Source: Scolanthus callimorphus
Lineage: Eukaryota > Cnidaria > Anthozoa > Actiniaria > Edwardsiidae
Reading direction: 5' to 3'
DNA length: 64,000 bases
NCBI GenBank assembly: GCA_033964015.1
Contig: JAWWUD010000098.1
Location: 124,001-188,000 of the forward strand
The notes beneath the pieces were generated by a model. It ran no database searches. It had not been told where the DNA came from and saw only the letters and a list, made by a program, of their open reading frames with translations. Position numbers and translations under genes: made by a program. The first letter of the stretch is position 1. Each line of letters starts with the position of its first letter. Of this stretch, positions 11,308 to 23,530 are shown one piece after another.

Positions 11308-12575
11308 TGAAAAATGCGTATGCCCTCCTGGCCGTAAGCAAAAATTCCTACAATTCCCTCCAAGTTATGAGCTAAACCTATCAAACCCTCCATGGTTACA
11401 TTAAGAACCCCTTCAGTTGTAATTATACTATTGGGATTAATGTGCTTAGGCATTTCAAGTTTCTGAAAAAATTCACGACAGCCATATTCAAAATGCTGTG
11501 TAAATATTGTTACTACTTAAACATGGTATACTTTTCCTGTCAATGTTAGAACTCCCGCTGTAGCCCCTATGGCTAAGCCTAGGGCTTAGAAGTAGGACTG
11601 TACAGTATTACAGTCAATACATATGGTGTACATTTTAGGCTCAGCAGCTATGGTAGCCTAGTATCAAGTACCAATGGTGCATAGAAAGCACAAGATAATG
11701 AGAGTGAAATAAAACGTACACCATATATATTCTTTGATGAACTTCCCACAATTATCTATAAGTTTTAGATGCCCATGAAATGCAAATGTACATGTTGGAG
11801 TGAATAGACCTCAATGGCTTGCCTGTTTGTTTTGCCCATTCAGATCACGTGGCATTCCCATGAGCATTCTTTCTTTGTTTTTCTGCTGCACACCGTAGGA
11901 TATATGAATATGGAAGCAGCCCAGACAAAGAAAGAGTATTCAAATGAATGCGACGTAATCTGAAATGAGACACCATTACTCCCAAGCCAAGGAGGTCAAT
12001 TTCATATGACTTTTGGTGAAACCAATCACAAAGTGATTACCCCAATTCAAATAAAACCTATAAGAGTAATTACAAAGTGATTGAAAATTGCTCCTTGATT
12101 CCAACCCCAGTGGGTTACAATGTGTATGTCCTCCTGGCTAGAAGTGCTTACATCTCTACAGTATTACAATGATTGTGTGTAAAGTACTGTAAACAGTAAA
12201 GAGGCAAATCCAGGATTTTAGAGAGGGGTGTCTGTTTTGTTCGTTCACTCCTTCGAAGACTGATATGGGTAATATAATATGCCCATGTGTGCCCATTGGT
12301 TTGGTGCATAATGACTTGATATATTTACTGTAAAAGAAGCTAGCTCACACATACATTTATCTTTGATTCAGGCTAGATAACTTGCCATGGCACTATAGAA
12401 CCATTTCTAAAACAACATTTAAATAAAGCTGGGTGGCAAAAGGATTGGGCCCATGAAAGTTTCAATGTCCCCCCAACCCCATCCAAATGCAGCAGGCATT
12501 ATGTGCGATTCACTATCTATGAAGTCTACAAAGGTGTTTGCTATCTCCATCAATATTGTCCCTGGCCCAATTTAA

Positions 12576-14014
12576 TCAGCAGAAGCAGGATGTAGCTGAC
12601 AGCTCCAGCAACCTGGAAGGAAGCATACAATGAGTCAGTACATTATAGTACATACAGGTGTAGAGCTGATTTCATGTGATGCATTAAGCCTGGTGCACAC
12701 TTGCGACATAACGACATAAGAAAAATGTCACGCGAACAAAATTTTGTGATTTCAAGAAGTTGAAGTCGTCAAAAAATAACATAAGATTGCTTTGGTGAAG
12801 TAATCTAATGAAGATCCATGGAAAATATTGATTGTTTCAATTATTTTCCCGTACTTTTTTCGTTGCAGCATAACGTCCTTATGTCGTTATGTCGCTAGTG
12901 TGCACCAGGCTTTAGTGAAACTAAATCCAATTTTAAACAAAAATTTATATGATTGACTACATAGTTATTGTGAGTTATGACAGCCATCTGGAATATGCTC
13001 TATTCCAGAGACCATTTCTGATATAGGGTACTTAAAAACAGGCAAATTTCCATTCAATTATTTTTGTTTTCAAATAATTTGTAAATGTAAACTCAGACCC
13101 TGCTTAACCTTATCATCACATCCAGCATGCATATTCATATAGCAGTAAAATAATGTTACCCGCAGAAAACAATCCACTTTGTCTGCAGTGGATACAAGAT
13201 CAAACTCAGACTGTTCAGCGACTGTTCCAGTTTCTTTGCAGAAAAGTAGTCCTGTAATAGTCCACACTGTACCCTCAATGCATCATAACACACTAACCTA
13301 CAACAAATACTTGTGAATCCCACACTAACCTACTACAAATACTTTGGAATTAATTGGAGCCTTGCTCTGTGGAAATTCTCCCACAATGTGAAAAGAAAAA
13401 TTCTAGAAACTTGCATTGACATTAATGGCTACATACCAAAAATAGATGCCAGAAGAAAAATTATTTCCCAAGTTGCACCATATGACAGATCACATTAGTC
13501 TGGTCTTGGATTTGGCTGCCATATTACTGTAAACAATTGTAAATGAATTATAAACTTTCATGACAATTCTAAAATTCATTTTATCTCAGAAATACTCTCA
13601 AAGCTTCCCCTAAAATTGGTTAAGTTGCTACAAAAATTATAAGTCAAGACAATCAGGAGGGAAGCACTGCAAGCATACAATAACTCCAATTTTGAAGATA
13701 AGTGAATAAGCTAAACGTCCGAAAACTGAAAACAGCACAACAAAGCGTGACCAGAGGGCAAAATTGTAGATAGAAGTTTGGAACAACAAACAAGCTAAAT
13801 GACATGAAATTTGCAAGAAGATAATACTGAATTGACATATGTAAAGTACAGTAGTTTCAAAAATTACCTGCAGAAAATTCTGTCGGCGTATCACGGATAA
13901 GTTGGTCGGTATCTCTCGGAGAAGGATTGAAGATTCCAGAACAGTTGGCGAGGTTGTTGGGAAAACTTCAGGATTCTCACAGTTTCTTGTCGAAAATTCG
14001 ACTTCTGGAACTAG
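12576..14014 (-). CDS. Candidate three-exon 3' end of an unknown gene
   Basis: Three minus-strand blocks join in frame: 14,014-13,868 (acceptor GATTTCAG, donor CTGCAG/GTAATT), 13,251-13,160 (acceptor CTATTACAG, donor TGCGG/GTAACA) and 12,612-12,576 (acceptor CTTCCAG, ends TGA). They total 276 nt, 91 codons plus stop. The peptide includes NPEVFPTTSPTVLESS and later DYFSAKKLEQSLNSL. No start exon was found and no family is recognised. A MITE (12,687-12,911) lies in the last intron. The phase agreement is the main support and could be chance. Confidence 0.3.
12687..12911. mobile_element. 225-bp TTA-flanked MITE
   Basis: The inverted ends are AGCCTGGTGCACACT...GCGACATAACGACATAAG and their complement at the right. 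TTA lies on both sides (12,684-12,686 and 12,912-12,914). Non-coding; Harbinger-like by duplication size. Confidence 0.8.
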
Positions 14015-14291
14015 CTGAAATCGACACCAGTACTTGGAGAAGACAAAATATTGCCTTAACAGTAGAAATATAGGACAAAATCATATCGAACAGTGAGATT
14101 AATTCTCTGACAACATCCAAAACCCGTTCGAACTGAAATCGAACGCGCGAATGCCACGATTTTCCTTGTCAAACACCAGGCCTTCTTCTTGCCACCACAG
14201 GGAGACCGAACGCACTCAGCCGAAAGTTGGTCTGGAAGGAGGGTATTTGATGCGCATGCTCAAACTCTATGATTAGTCAGAAACAGCTGTG

Positions 14292-14393
14292 GGCGCCCGC
14301 CATGGCGCAGCACTGACCCCACCCTTTCCCTTGGGGAGAGGTGAGGAGGACACTCCTCTTTCCCCTGGGGAGAGGTGACGAGAGGGACCTGGC
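14292..14393. repeat. Detached unit of the ~110-bp minisatellite
   Basis: One unit (CGCCCGCCATGGCGCAGCAC to GACGAGAGGGACCTGGCGC) in the same orientation as the array at 9,400-10,390. It supports the reading of 10,391-14,291 as an insertion. Confidence 0.9.
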
Positions 14394-14399
14394 GCGTGC

Positions 14400-16140
14400 G
14401 GATGCACCCTCACCATTTACGAACGCAACGCGGGCTTAAAGTCGGCTAAGTCCTGGCTCCCCCCACACCAGCAGGCAAGTATACATACTGCTATGTACAG
14501 TATGTAATAAACGAATCTACGAAGAGATAATATCCCCATGTGATATCACGGATTTCACCGAACCGTGGTGCGCGTCGAAAAAAAAAACGTCTAAGATTCT
14601 GCCCGCTCGCTTTCATGTTTATGTCTGCATTCTTTTTCTCCACGGACCGGCATTCTTTTCTAAAACTTCTCTGAAAGAATTGAAAACTGGCAATGTCTAT
14701 GAAATATTTTGGAAAAAGGCCATCAGTTCAACTGTGGCCAATTTAAAGTTGCTTTGCTTTCACATTTTAAGATTGTAACAGACGAGTTTTTTATTTCGAC
14801 TCAGTCGTGACGGTTATTTTCAAGAACATATACGGAACCTGGTCTGCTGTGTAGATACGGAATGAAATCGCGTAGTCGCGTCGCGCCACTACCCTCCTTA
14901 GCAGAGGATTTTTTCTGTCAGTCTTTTATTTAAGGGACATTAAGTTGTTCGCGTGTCTGGTATGTCGCGTGGTTAAATCAAAACAACCACGCGACATAAC
15001 AGACACGCGAACAACTTTATGCTAGCTAATAAAAGACGGACAGAAAAAAACCCTATGCTAGCAGGGTATCGCGCCACGGTCACAGTCCCGAGCATTCCAA
15101 ATCGTCGCGGCACTTTTCACAGTCATACGAAATCCACCCTAATACTACTCTCTCAAGAGTGGGTTGCATTATACATCACATCAGTATGTGACCAGGCGTC
15201 TCGTTAAGTGACCCTGCTAAGTGAATGCTGCTTGTTACTCTTTCTGCCCGTAACATCCCTTATGGGATGTTTCAAGCTGCAGTGGCTAGGAGTATCGAGT
15301 TTCAAGCTGCAGTGGCTAGGAGTATCGTCTATCCCATGCTCGCGAGGAAACATTTGCTTTTGTACCGACCTTTTACGAGCTCCCGCAGAGGCGCTACACC
15401 AACAAGCGTGCTTTCGTCAACACGTTCGTCCAAGAGTCTAGAACCACCAAGGTCAGCCGAGAAATCGAGAAAATTACAAACTTTCTAATATCTTTGCTAT
15501 TTATTAATGATGGAGCATGAAAGTTTCAGGACAGCTAACATTCATCGAGTGGAATGTTTTAGTATGGAATTCGGGCTGATACACAGGTCACGTGGCCAGT
15601 GGCCAGTTTAAACATTTCTCCGGTGGTGAATTTCACTCCTTAGTAAAAGGCTAATAATATTTCTGTTTTGGGGTTCTATATAGCGCTGTCTTAGCTGGTG
15701 GAAAACGTTTGCTCCTTTAAAGTGCTTTAAGGGGCTGTTATGTTAATTAGGTCACGTGACCTGATTCCGACTCTTGTTTTTCATCACCGGAAAAGACTGT
15801 TTGAGTTACGTGACATGCCTTGTGACGTCACTCAGTACTATAATGTAGCACCAAAATGTTATTTCTGTGCCAAAAAGTAGCCTGCCTTAAAAGATTAAAG
15901 CAATTTAAGGCACATTTTACGTTTTGGATGAGTAGCCCCAAGCCCTTTAATGTGCTTGAGAGTGGATGTTAAAGAGGACTGAACAGCAGGGGACTCCTGT
16001 GTTGGCGGGTGGCGCAATTCCTTTAGTCTATAAAAGTGACGCCAGCGGCGTCTGGCTAAAACAAGATGTTGAAGTTCAAGTTCATTGTATGCAATATCAA
16101 GAGAAGAGTGATTGACTCTCTGTACTGTTATATTAAATTG
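14400..16140. other. Intergenic region with a foldback element and a short duplication
   Basis: Contains the hairpin at 14,880-15,075 and a 30-bp perfect duplication at 15,271-15,328 (TTCAAGCTGCAGTGGCTAGG unit). No coding exon is supported. Confidence 0.5.
14880..15075. mobile_element. ~195-bp foldback element
   Basis: Arms of about 90 bp are inverted. The centre carries GTCGCGTGGTT/AACCACGCGAC, flanked by GTTGTTCGCGTGTCTG and its complement, with TTTTTTCTGTC-type outer parts. No coding capacity. Confidence 0.75.
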
Positions 16141-16144
16141 CGAC

Positions 16145-16372
16145 GTGTCGTGCGAGGAACGCTTCTGATTGGCTGGTATCAGTACAAGGAACGCTTCTGA
16201 TTGGCTGATATCAGTGCGAGGAACGCTTTTGATTGGCTGATATCAGTGCGAGGAACGCTTCTGATTGGCTGGTATCAGTACAAGGAACGCTTCTGATTAA
16301 CTGATATCAGTGCGAGAAACGCTTCTGATCGGCTGATATCAGTGCGAGGAACGCTTTCGATTGGCTGATGTC
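16145..16372 (+). repeat. 32-bp tandem array of CCAAT boxes
   Basis: About seven copies of GTGCGAGGAACGCTTCTGAT followed by TGGCTGATATCA. Most copies carry ATTGGCT, the complement of an AGCCAAT box, so the array presents NF-Y-type sites at a spacing near three helical turns. Whether any promoter uses it is unknown. Confidence 0.85.
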
Positions 16373-16828
16373 CCCCGAAAATCCAACTATTTTTGGCGCT
16401 CTCTCATATGAGAGGAAACCCATAAAGATTTTGCTAAATGCGGGGACAACAAAGTCTACCTTCAATTTCAAAAGGACAAAATCAAGGAATTCTAATTAAA
16501 GGGTCAGCTGCTCCTATTCACTGTTTAAGAACATTTGAATTCCGATGTTGAAGAGCATGTGTCAGCCGCCATTTTGACAGCATAGCAACATACCAATCCA
16601 TTCACCAGAGAGCCTCCCCCGCGAGGTGACGAGCCGGGGAGCTCTGGGTTCGAGAATGCATACAAGTCGGAGAAAGCATCCATTTCCATCGGTTGATTTA
16701 GAGAACATAGACCAATGTTCTTGATTGAATTTGTTAAATCAAATCTGAAACTTTGTTTTTAGATGTTTATAAAGAAATTTCTACACGTAATTCGTCTTCT
16801 AATATCGAACGAAAAAAGAAATGAAGAC

Positions 16829-17205
16829 CCGGTCCACACGTATCCGGATATTTTCGAAAACGGAGATTTTTTTCTCCGCCTTGCGCCTTCCGTCCACACG
16901 TATGCGGTGTTTTCGGGCACAAAAACGGAGGTTTTCGAAAACGCTCTCCAGACTGTAGAATTTTAAAAAACGAAGATTTATCGTATTCGTGTGGACGGTC
17001 GAAAACGGAGGTTTTCAAATACGATGACGTCAAAGTAAGGGTCCAGTGCACTTGCTTTTCGAAGAGCGCATGCGCTCGCATCCCGCGCATGCCCAATTGG
17101 TGCATATATGGTATTCGAATCGTTTTATACGTGTGCACGGGTAAATACGATTTAAATACGGTCCATGTGGACGCGGATTTTTTTTAAAAACGGAGAAAAA
17201 AAATC
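16829..17205. mobile_element. MITE-like repeat with CGAAAACGGAG words
   Basis: GTCCACACGTAT, TTTTCGAAAACGGAG and CGTGTGGACGG recur in both orientations, with a centre rich in GCATGCGC. The composition and the words GTGGAC/GTCCAC at both ends suggest a non-autonomous DNA element; exact ends are uncertain. Confidence 0.5.
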
Positions 17206-17414
17206 TGAATTTTTAAAAATATTTTTGGATTGTGAAAGAGTAAAACATTGAACTGTGATGTGCTGAAGTGCAGGGAGTCAAGGCGAGTGATTGTGTTGTT
17301 TTGTATTCGATAAAAAGCTAAAACAAACAACCAACAACAAGCAAAACTCGAGCGCGAACTTCTTGTGCCCGCTTTCAATGTTAGTCACCGGTAGGGTATT
17401 ATAACAAGAGAAAA

Positions 17415-17690
17415 CAAAACTCGATCGACCAATCAGCACGCGGGATTTCTTAGTCACTAGAGTACTTATGTTAGCCTTAGGGCCGACCGATCAGCGCCCG
17501 GATTTCTTAGTCACTAGAGTACTTATGTTAGCCTTAGGGGCCGACCAATCAGCGCGCGGGATTTCTTAGTCACTAGAGTACTTATGTTAGTCACTAGAGT
17601 ACTTATGTTAGCCTTAGGGGCCGACCAATCAGCGCGCGGGATTTCTTAGTCACTAGAGTACTTATGTTAGCCTTAGTAAAAGAATTCTAG
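17415..17690 (+). repeat. 59-bp tandem array of CCAAT boxes
   Basis: Four and a half copies of a unit with GACCAATCAGCGCGCGGGAT and CTTAGTCACTAGAGTACTTA. One copy has an extra partial duplication (TTAGTCACTAGAGTACTTATG). Each full unit carries CCAATCAG. Confidence 0.85.
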
Positions 17691-17694
17691 GAAG

Positions 17695-19816
17695 GAGTCA
17701 TTCCAAATCCAGTTAGCACTAGAGCATCACAAATAGACTAAGAGTCTGACTGCTCTCCAGGAAATACTTAATTGCAGAATTCCGGCTAAATTTCGCCCTC
17801 CCAGGCCGAATGGCTCCCAAGAAAAATAATCACATTAAAGGGTTCCGTTTCACTGTCCAGAGGAAAGAGGGGAAACAATGAAAATTGAACACGATTAGAA
17901 GGGCTTACAACTAATGGGCGACTAATTGGGACTTGCTACGAAAACTGTAACGAACTAATTTGATTTCCATGTGGAAATTCCTGAGACTTGATTTCAAGTA
18001 TTTTGAGATATTTTTCGAGAAAGTTAACATGGGTCAGAGATCTCTAAAGTAATTTAAAACCAGTTTAAAACTACGTGTGGTCAGTATTTTGCGAGAAAGT
18101 TAACATGGTGAAGCTGCGTGAGCTCCATCATTAGAACATTTGGAACCACTTGTTACATGCATCACATTTATATTAATACGGTAAAATCATCAGTCGTACA
18201 TACAAACAAACACTAACATTCACAAGACACTGGTTTAGGATTGCCGATGAGCCTGGGTGAGTCATGCGATTTGCCCAGCCAGTTATCACATTTTGGGCTA
18301 GTTACTATGTCACGGTTGTTTCAACAAAATGTTATGAAATGAGACCAGTGATGTACATAAAAAACTCAGAATCTTAATTATACTATTACTTAGTCTTAGA
18401 AAGAAAAAGGAAATGAAACTTTCATTATACAGGCATTCTTACGTAAGATTTAATAGCTTTCCCTATCAAATTTCCAAGTTTGAAAACTGTTCAGCCTGGT
18501 AAGAAATCAAAAATGCCATTTCACAATCCAATTCCATCCGCTCAATAACACACACAAATACTCCAAATGTGTACTGATCTAGCGGCTGAAAGGTTATTTA
18601 ACAAACCTAGACGATTATTTTGTTCATTTCCTGTGAATCTGACTGCATTTAAGCGACATAAATTAACACTAAAATCGTGACAGTGCCAAGTTTCCTGGAT
18701 TTCGCGGGAGACTCCCGATAATGTCGGTATTTATCCTAGGCTCGGGGAACCACATATTTACTGTATGCCTCCCGGGTAAATTTCTTGCGATTTTCTCATA
18801 CAGTTGTTGTATCTGAAACACAATCTCCCGCTTTTGGAACTTTCGGGGTTGGCAGGTATGCTTTTGTTCATCAATAGGCTGTATATAAATTCTTAGCATG
18901 ACGTATAGATTCCATAACTTAGATGTGCTAGTTACACTATGTTCGAAAACTCAATATTAATATTAATCATTAGGACAATCATATGCTGATTTAAATAAAT
19001 ATTTACAGGTGTAATGTCTCTGAAGTATTGGTGTAAATGTTTGTTCATTTGATGTATTTCTTTGATTTGTTTTGTTTTTCTGTACGCTCGGCCGGCGCAC
19101 TAGTGCTTTGCTCTGCCTCATCTGGAACGACCCTACGCCTTCGGTGAAAAATATTTCGTGAACACTGGTCACCCAAATCGCAACTTCTACCCATTATGTG
19201 GGATGCTTATTCTGTGTCTGCACGTGCTTGAAATTCTACGTCACAGTAGCCATATACTCTGAGCTCGTCGACTTTCTTTTATGACTACATTTTTTCTTTT
19301 GTCTGAGAAAATGAAAGTTAATTCTTTAGACCTCTTTTATAGTTACTTGTTCTTAAGATACAAAAACCGGCATCCGATTAGATGACTTGTTTATTAGTTG
19401 ACTTTGTGAAGGCGTATGTGTATAAAGCCTATTCCTTCGTACTTAGATTCGTACTCGAAAAATATATTTCTTATTGACTGATTCAGGTTATAGTTCAAGT
19501 TATTTTGACGTTTTAGAAGAAGTATACAAACCTAGCAGTCTTGTTATCGGGGATATAGACATAGATATCTCCCGATAAAGCATTCCTGCTCGTTTTTTAT
19601 ACATTACCTAGAGAACTCCCTCGGGCGAGAGCCATTCGACTGGAGTTTGGCATGCGAGCTACACGAAAACGCGTTTGGCGGAATGTCTTCATTAAAACTA
19701 AAGTAACGCTTCAAGAAGAGAGGTCAATGTTGGATCCAGGGGGAAGGGGGGAGGTACAAAAATGGCTTAAACTGTCATAAGGGCGGATAGCCTTCAACCA
19801 GCCCAGGGTCTCTTTA
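17695..19816. other. Intergenic region with dispersed repeats
   Basis: Includes the second copy of the dispersed repeat (18,390-18,630) and the CTCCCG-rich repeat (18,690-18,870). No exon is supported. Confidence 0.4.
18390..18630 (+). repeat. Dispersed repeat, copy 2
   Basis: Shares TTATTTAACAAACCTAGA, TTTCCAAGTTTGAAAACTG and TTCAGCC with copy 1 (5,550-5,745) and the reversed copy at 25,900-26,060. Confidence 0.5.
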
Positions 19817-19820
19817 TTAA

Positions 19821-20526
19821 GGTATGAGTATACCTTTGCGCGAGGGATGTCACTTTTTCGCAAAAAAAATCACTGTCGTGTCATTATTTACACTACAAGG
19901 GCCAATTATATATCGTTTTAAAGCTTATGGAACGGCCTTACTTACTAAGTGGTATATTTCTATGCAACGGTAATTTGATGAATCATTTTCGTCATTTTGT
20001 GCTTCAAAGGAATAGTACCAATTTTTACTTTTTAAGAGTTCCTGCCACTTCCAGTTAATGTTAAAAGCTCCAGATTTCCGCAAAATGTATTCCTTAGAGT
20101 GTGATCTGAAAAAAGGTGTGCGGGATTATTGATATTTTACGTATTTGCGGAAAAATCACGTAAAAAGGTTGAAAATCGATATTTTTGGCAATGCTAACAC
20201 AAAAATTAGCATAAAATATGTTTTAAAAGGAAAATCAAAAATCCCGCACACCTTTTTTTAGATCGCCTTCTAAAGAATAGATTTTGCTTATATTTGGAAC
20301 TGTGCAATTTAATTGGAAGAAGATGGAACTTTTTAAAGAATGTCTGTCCTTTTTTATTTAGAGCTAAAAAATACATGTTCATGTACAATATAAAGAAAAC
20401 AAAAGTATTCATCGGATAGAACAATCTTTTAGCTTTAAAATGATATATGAACAACGTTTGTGGTGTAAATTGTGACGTGATACGATTTTTTTTCCCCGCG
20501 AGACCCCTCAAAGGTATACTCATACC
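19821..20526. mobile_element. 706-bp TTAA-flanked foldback element
   Basis: The ends GGTATGAGTATACCTTTG and CAAAGGTATACTCATACC are perfect inverted repeats flanked by TTAA (19,817-19,820 and 20,527-20,530). Imperfect inverted similarity continues inward (AAAGGTGTGCGGGATT against AATCCCGCACACCTTT). TTAA duplications are typical of piggyBac and Kolobok elements. No transposase. Confidence 0.75.
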
Positions 20527-20529
20527 TTA

Positions 20530-20700
20530 AACGTCCCCATATGCAGGTTAGTTGTTGTGAACGCGGGAGAAATGACGCGGATTTCAACCCAGGTCTGAAA
20601 CACAACTGAAGCAGAAGAAAAAAACATCCCTAACGGCCAAGCCTCAGATCCCTCAGATCCCAGATCTCAAGCCCGGGTGTAAGCGGCGAGAGGTTTTAGG
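20530..20700 (-). repeat. SINE fragment, copy 1
   Basis: Shares CAGGTCTGAAACACAACT, CAGAAGA and CCATATGCAGGTTAG-like words in the same order with the fuller copy at 30,985-31,235. Truncated at its tRNA-like end. Confidence 0.6.
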
Positions 20701-20902
20701 AAATCCATCCCTCTTTTGTAAAAGCTGGCACCGACCCTGGTGCGTGATGATGAGGACAATGCGATATAAATTATCCTATAAATAATTCACTGCCCAATCA
20801 TCAGAGACGAGCAGTTCCTATGAAATGCGGATAGTCAATCAATGTGTCATTGACAAGAGCAGTTTGTAATATTTATAGGAGTTTGGTTATGTATAATGGC
20901 AG

Positions 20903-21090
20903 TTTAGTATAAACCAACTAATGGTCTATTACAAATCCTGCATTCTGATTGGCTGAGCTACTAATGGTCTATTAGTGATAGACCGTGCCTGGCAAAAACA
21001 CCACCTTTCTTTGCAAGAAAACTTGATTTTTTCAACATAAAATAATGGAATTCATTGCCAAAACCGACCAACTAGTTGGTTTATACTAAA
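20903..21090. mobile_element. 188-bp palindromic MITE
   Basis: The ends TTTAGTATAAACCAACTA and TAGTTGGTTTATACTAAA are inverted. TAATGGTCTATTA words lie inside. Confidence 0.7.
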
Positions 21091-21190
21091 ACAATTAGAC
21101 CTCTCGTCCTCATGTGCTATGATATCAATAGACCTTCGGCCTCATGGTCTATTCATCATAGCACATTCGGCCTTGAGGTCTAATTGTTAA
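21091..21190. repeat. 100-bp palindrome
   Basis: ACAATTAGACCTC...GTGCTATGAT faces ATCATAGCAC...GAGGTCTAATTGT. It abuts the MITE at 20,903-21,090 and may form one composite element with it. Confidence 0.7.
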
Positions 21191-21670
21191 TTATTCTGTG
21201 TATACGACTCGCATAAATTAGTCATGAAATATTCGCCGGTATTTCCATAGAAACTAATAAATCACCAATAAATAGGTTTGGCAAACATTTGTCGATATTC
21301 GGTCAAGTGCTTTATGAACGAATTAATTCGAGGCAAGTCCTTGACAAAATCACTAAGTCTTGTAATCAACTTAAGGATACTGGACAAAACTGTGTATCAT
21401 CAGTTTTTCTTCCAGCTACTCGTCTACAGCCTTATCATTTTTCCACGCGCATGCGCAATTGACTAATTACTGAAACTACGTGATAAAAGAGGCGTTTGGA
21501 ACTGGAATACTAGGGGAACAAATTATTTTAAGGTAAAGTAATATATAATTTGAGAACCTGGAAAAGATTATTGAAGTAAAAATCATAGTAAACGATAAAG
21601 TTGTATGTACATAGTTTAATATGATATCTTATTTATTTTTTATATATTTTGTAATAGTTACGCAATTAAA

Positions 21671-21899
21671 AGGCCTAGTTTATACGTCGCATTATCAATT
21701 AAATTCGTCTGTGCGACGTATAAAATGGAGTTCGTTTAATACGACGAATAAAATAAAAGGAACACGTATTTAACAGACGTTGTATACGTCCGGGTGGACG
21801 TATACAACGTCTTTGACGAATTTGATTTTCGACCTTTTTAAGTTCGTTTTATACGTCGCATTTCAAATTCGTCCGAAATACGACGTATAAACTAGGCCT
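21671..21899. mobile_element. 229-bp MITE with AGGCCTAG ends
   Basis: AGGCCTAGTTTATACGTCGC at the left and its complement at the right, with CGACGTAT-type words repeated inside and a central GACGTTGTATACGTCC palindrome. Non-coding. Confidence 0.8.
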
Positions 21900-23326
21900 C
21901 AGTTTTAAACAGCGTAGTAGCTTTTAATAAACCAGTCTGTCTTCATCTATCTATCTATCATATCTAGGAGAAAGTCACAATACTATTTCCTATGTAAGCC
22001 CCCACGTGTGCTATTTTTTAAAACTTTTTTTCACGTTTTGCAGGAAGTAAAACTCTAATTGTTGAGAATGCCCTTTGCTGTTAACACGTACATTAGAATA
22101 TTACAATGCAACATTGGATACGCAACTCCGGATGGAAGTAATTTTATACGGCTCTTTTAGCTTTAGGCGTTTAAAATTAAAATAACTGGTACTATATGAA
22201 TAGCTTAACAAAGTCCCACGTGTTGGTATGGTATCTTAGCAGTTACCTTACTGTTATAATAAGAATAAAGTATAAAGGGGTTCATTAAATTGCGCTACGA
22301 CCAGTTGAAATTAATATGACTCACAATGCAATTCTGCTCAGTTTACCAAGATATAATAAGCGGGGGTTGTTTTTACTAAATTAAATACACACATCATTCT
22401 CTCTCTCTCCAGATTAAGGACGTTGTCGTTTCATTCCTTGAATATTTTTGGAATGTAGGAAACATGTGCTCAGCATTCCAAATATAAAACAACATAGTTA
22501 TATTTATTCAAATATTTCCCTCCGCTTCCCTCTATAACGTCGCTGAAATGCCAATCACAAACTAATTCGCTTTTAAAAGTCGTGCTAACGCGCGCAACCA
22601 TTGGTAGCCAACGGCAACGGGGGGGCTAGTTTTGATAAAAGGAAAGTGGAAAGCAACATTTTTTTTCTCTTTTTTTGTGTGAGTGTTTCTGTGTAAATTT
22701 TAAACTGAATCAGAAAATCATTAAGAGCAGTGAACTTGACTTCAACAGTTCAATCTGTAGAAGGCGGGGCGGAAGGTAAGGAAGAATCTTACGGGAACAA
22801 ATTGCCGAGCGAGGGGTGGGTAGGCCGCAGGAAAACGTCACTTCCGGTTCTTTCCCGCCAGAAGTATTTTACTAAAAATTGATTGGCCTCCGTCGCGTCT
22901 GACAGGATCTGTACGTCATTACATTTCCGGTTACAACGACACGTTAAAATCTTCAGTCATTTACTTTCCCTTGCTGAATGTCAATTTTGCCAATCAAAAT
23001 AAAACTTATGTCAGTTTTCCAAAAATAATATGTTCTTTTTAAATTGATTTACACACTTTTTGTGTGCTTCAAACTTTCTAGATTTTATTCCTAAATTATT
23101 ATATTGCCTTTCGATTGTTCTCGTCTCCGAAGGCCACCCCTCGTGAAATTTGATCCCACACAATAAATCGTCGCCAAAGTTCCGGGTTGTCGGCTCGTTT
23201 ATTTCAGGCACTAGCGGTCATCTCCGAAATGTGCGGCATCAGCGAACAATTCCTATAGTGCAAGTGTGTTAGCCGAGCGACTCGGCTCGTGAATTTCCCA
23301 GACTCCATCCGGAAAAAAACGTCTAG

Positions 23327-23530
23327 GTGTTGGCACAAGCGTTAATCTACATCCGTCCCCACACGAGTAATATATTTAGGGCTCCACAAGCGGCTGATAT
23401 GAGTATTTATAAGGACGTCTATCGCAACACAGATTATTCACTTACCATCAACTTCAAACAAGTCAACCTAAGCAAGCGATCCAACAGAGCAATTAGACAC
23501 CGACAATTAATCCGCGTTAGGCGAAAATGA
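23327..23530 (+). other. Upstream frame overlapping the FGF start codon (ATGA)
   Basis: A 67-codon open frame directly upstream ends at TGA (23,528-23,530), sharing ATGA with the FGF start at 23,527. If the transcript includes 23,327, this is an upstream ORF that could affect FGF translation by termination-reinitiation. Its peptide resembles no known family and may be meaningless 5'UTR. Confidence 0.3.

Larger units (their letters stand above)
10391..14291. mobile_element. 3.9-kb TIR-flanked insertion in the minisatellite
   Basis: The minisatellite stops at ...GACCTGGCG (10,390) and resumes at GGCGCCCGCC (14,292). The intervening segment begins CACAGCTGTTTC and ends GAAACAGCTGTG. The similarity continues inward, with GAGCATGCG in both arms at about 40 bp. 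GGCG on both sides would be a 4-bp target duplication. CAC...GTG ends with a 4-bp duplication would suit a CMC/Chapaev-type DNA transposon, but no transposase is visible. It carries poly-C tracts, a small MITE (12,687-12,911) and candidate spliced exons on the minus strand (12,576-14,014). The alternative is a host gene region captured between two repeat copies. Confidence 0.55.
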
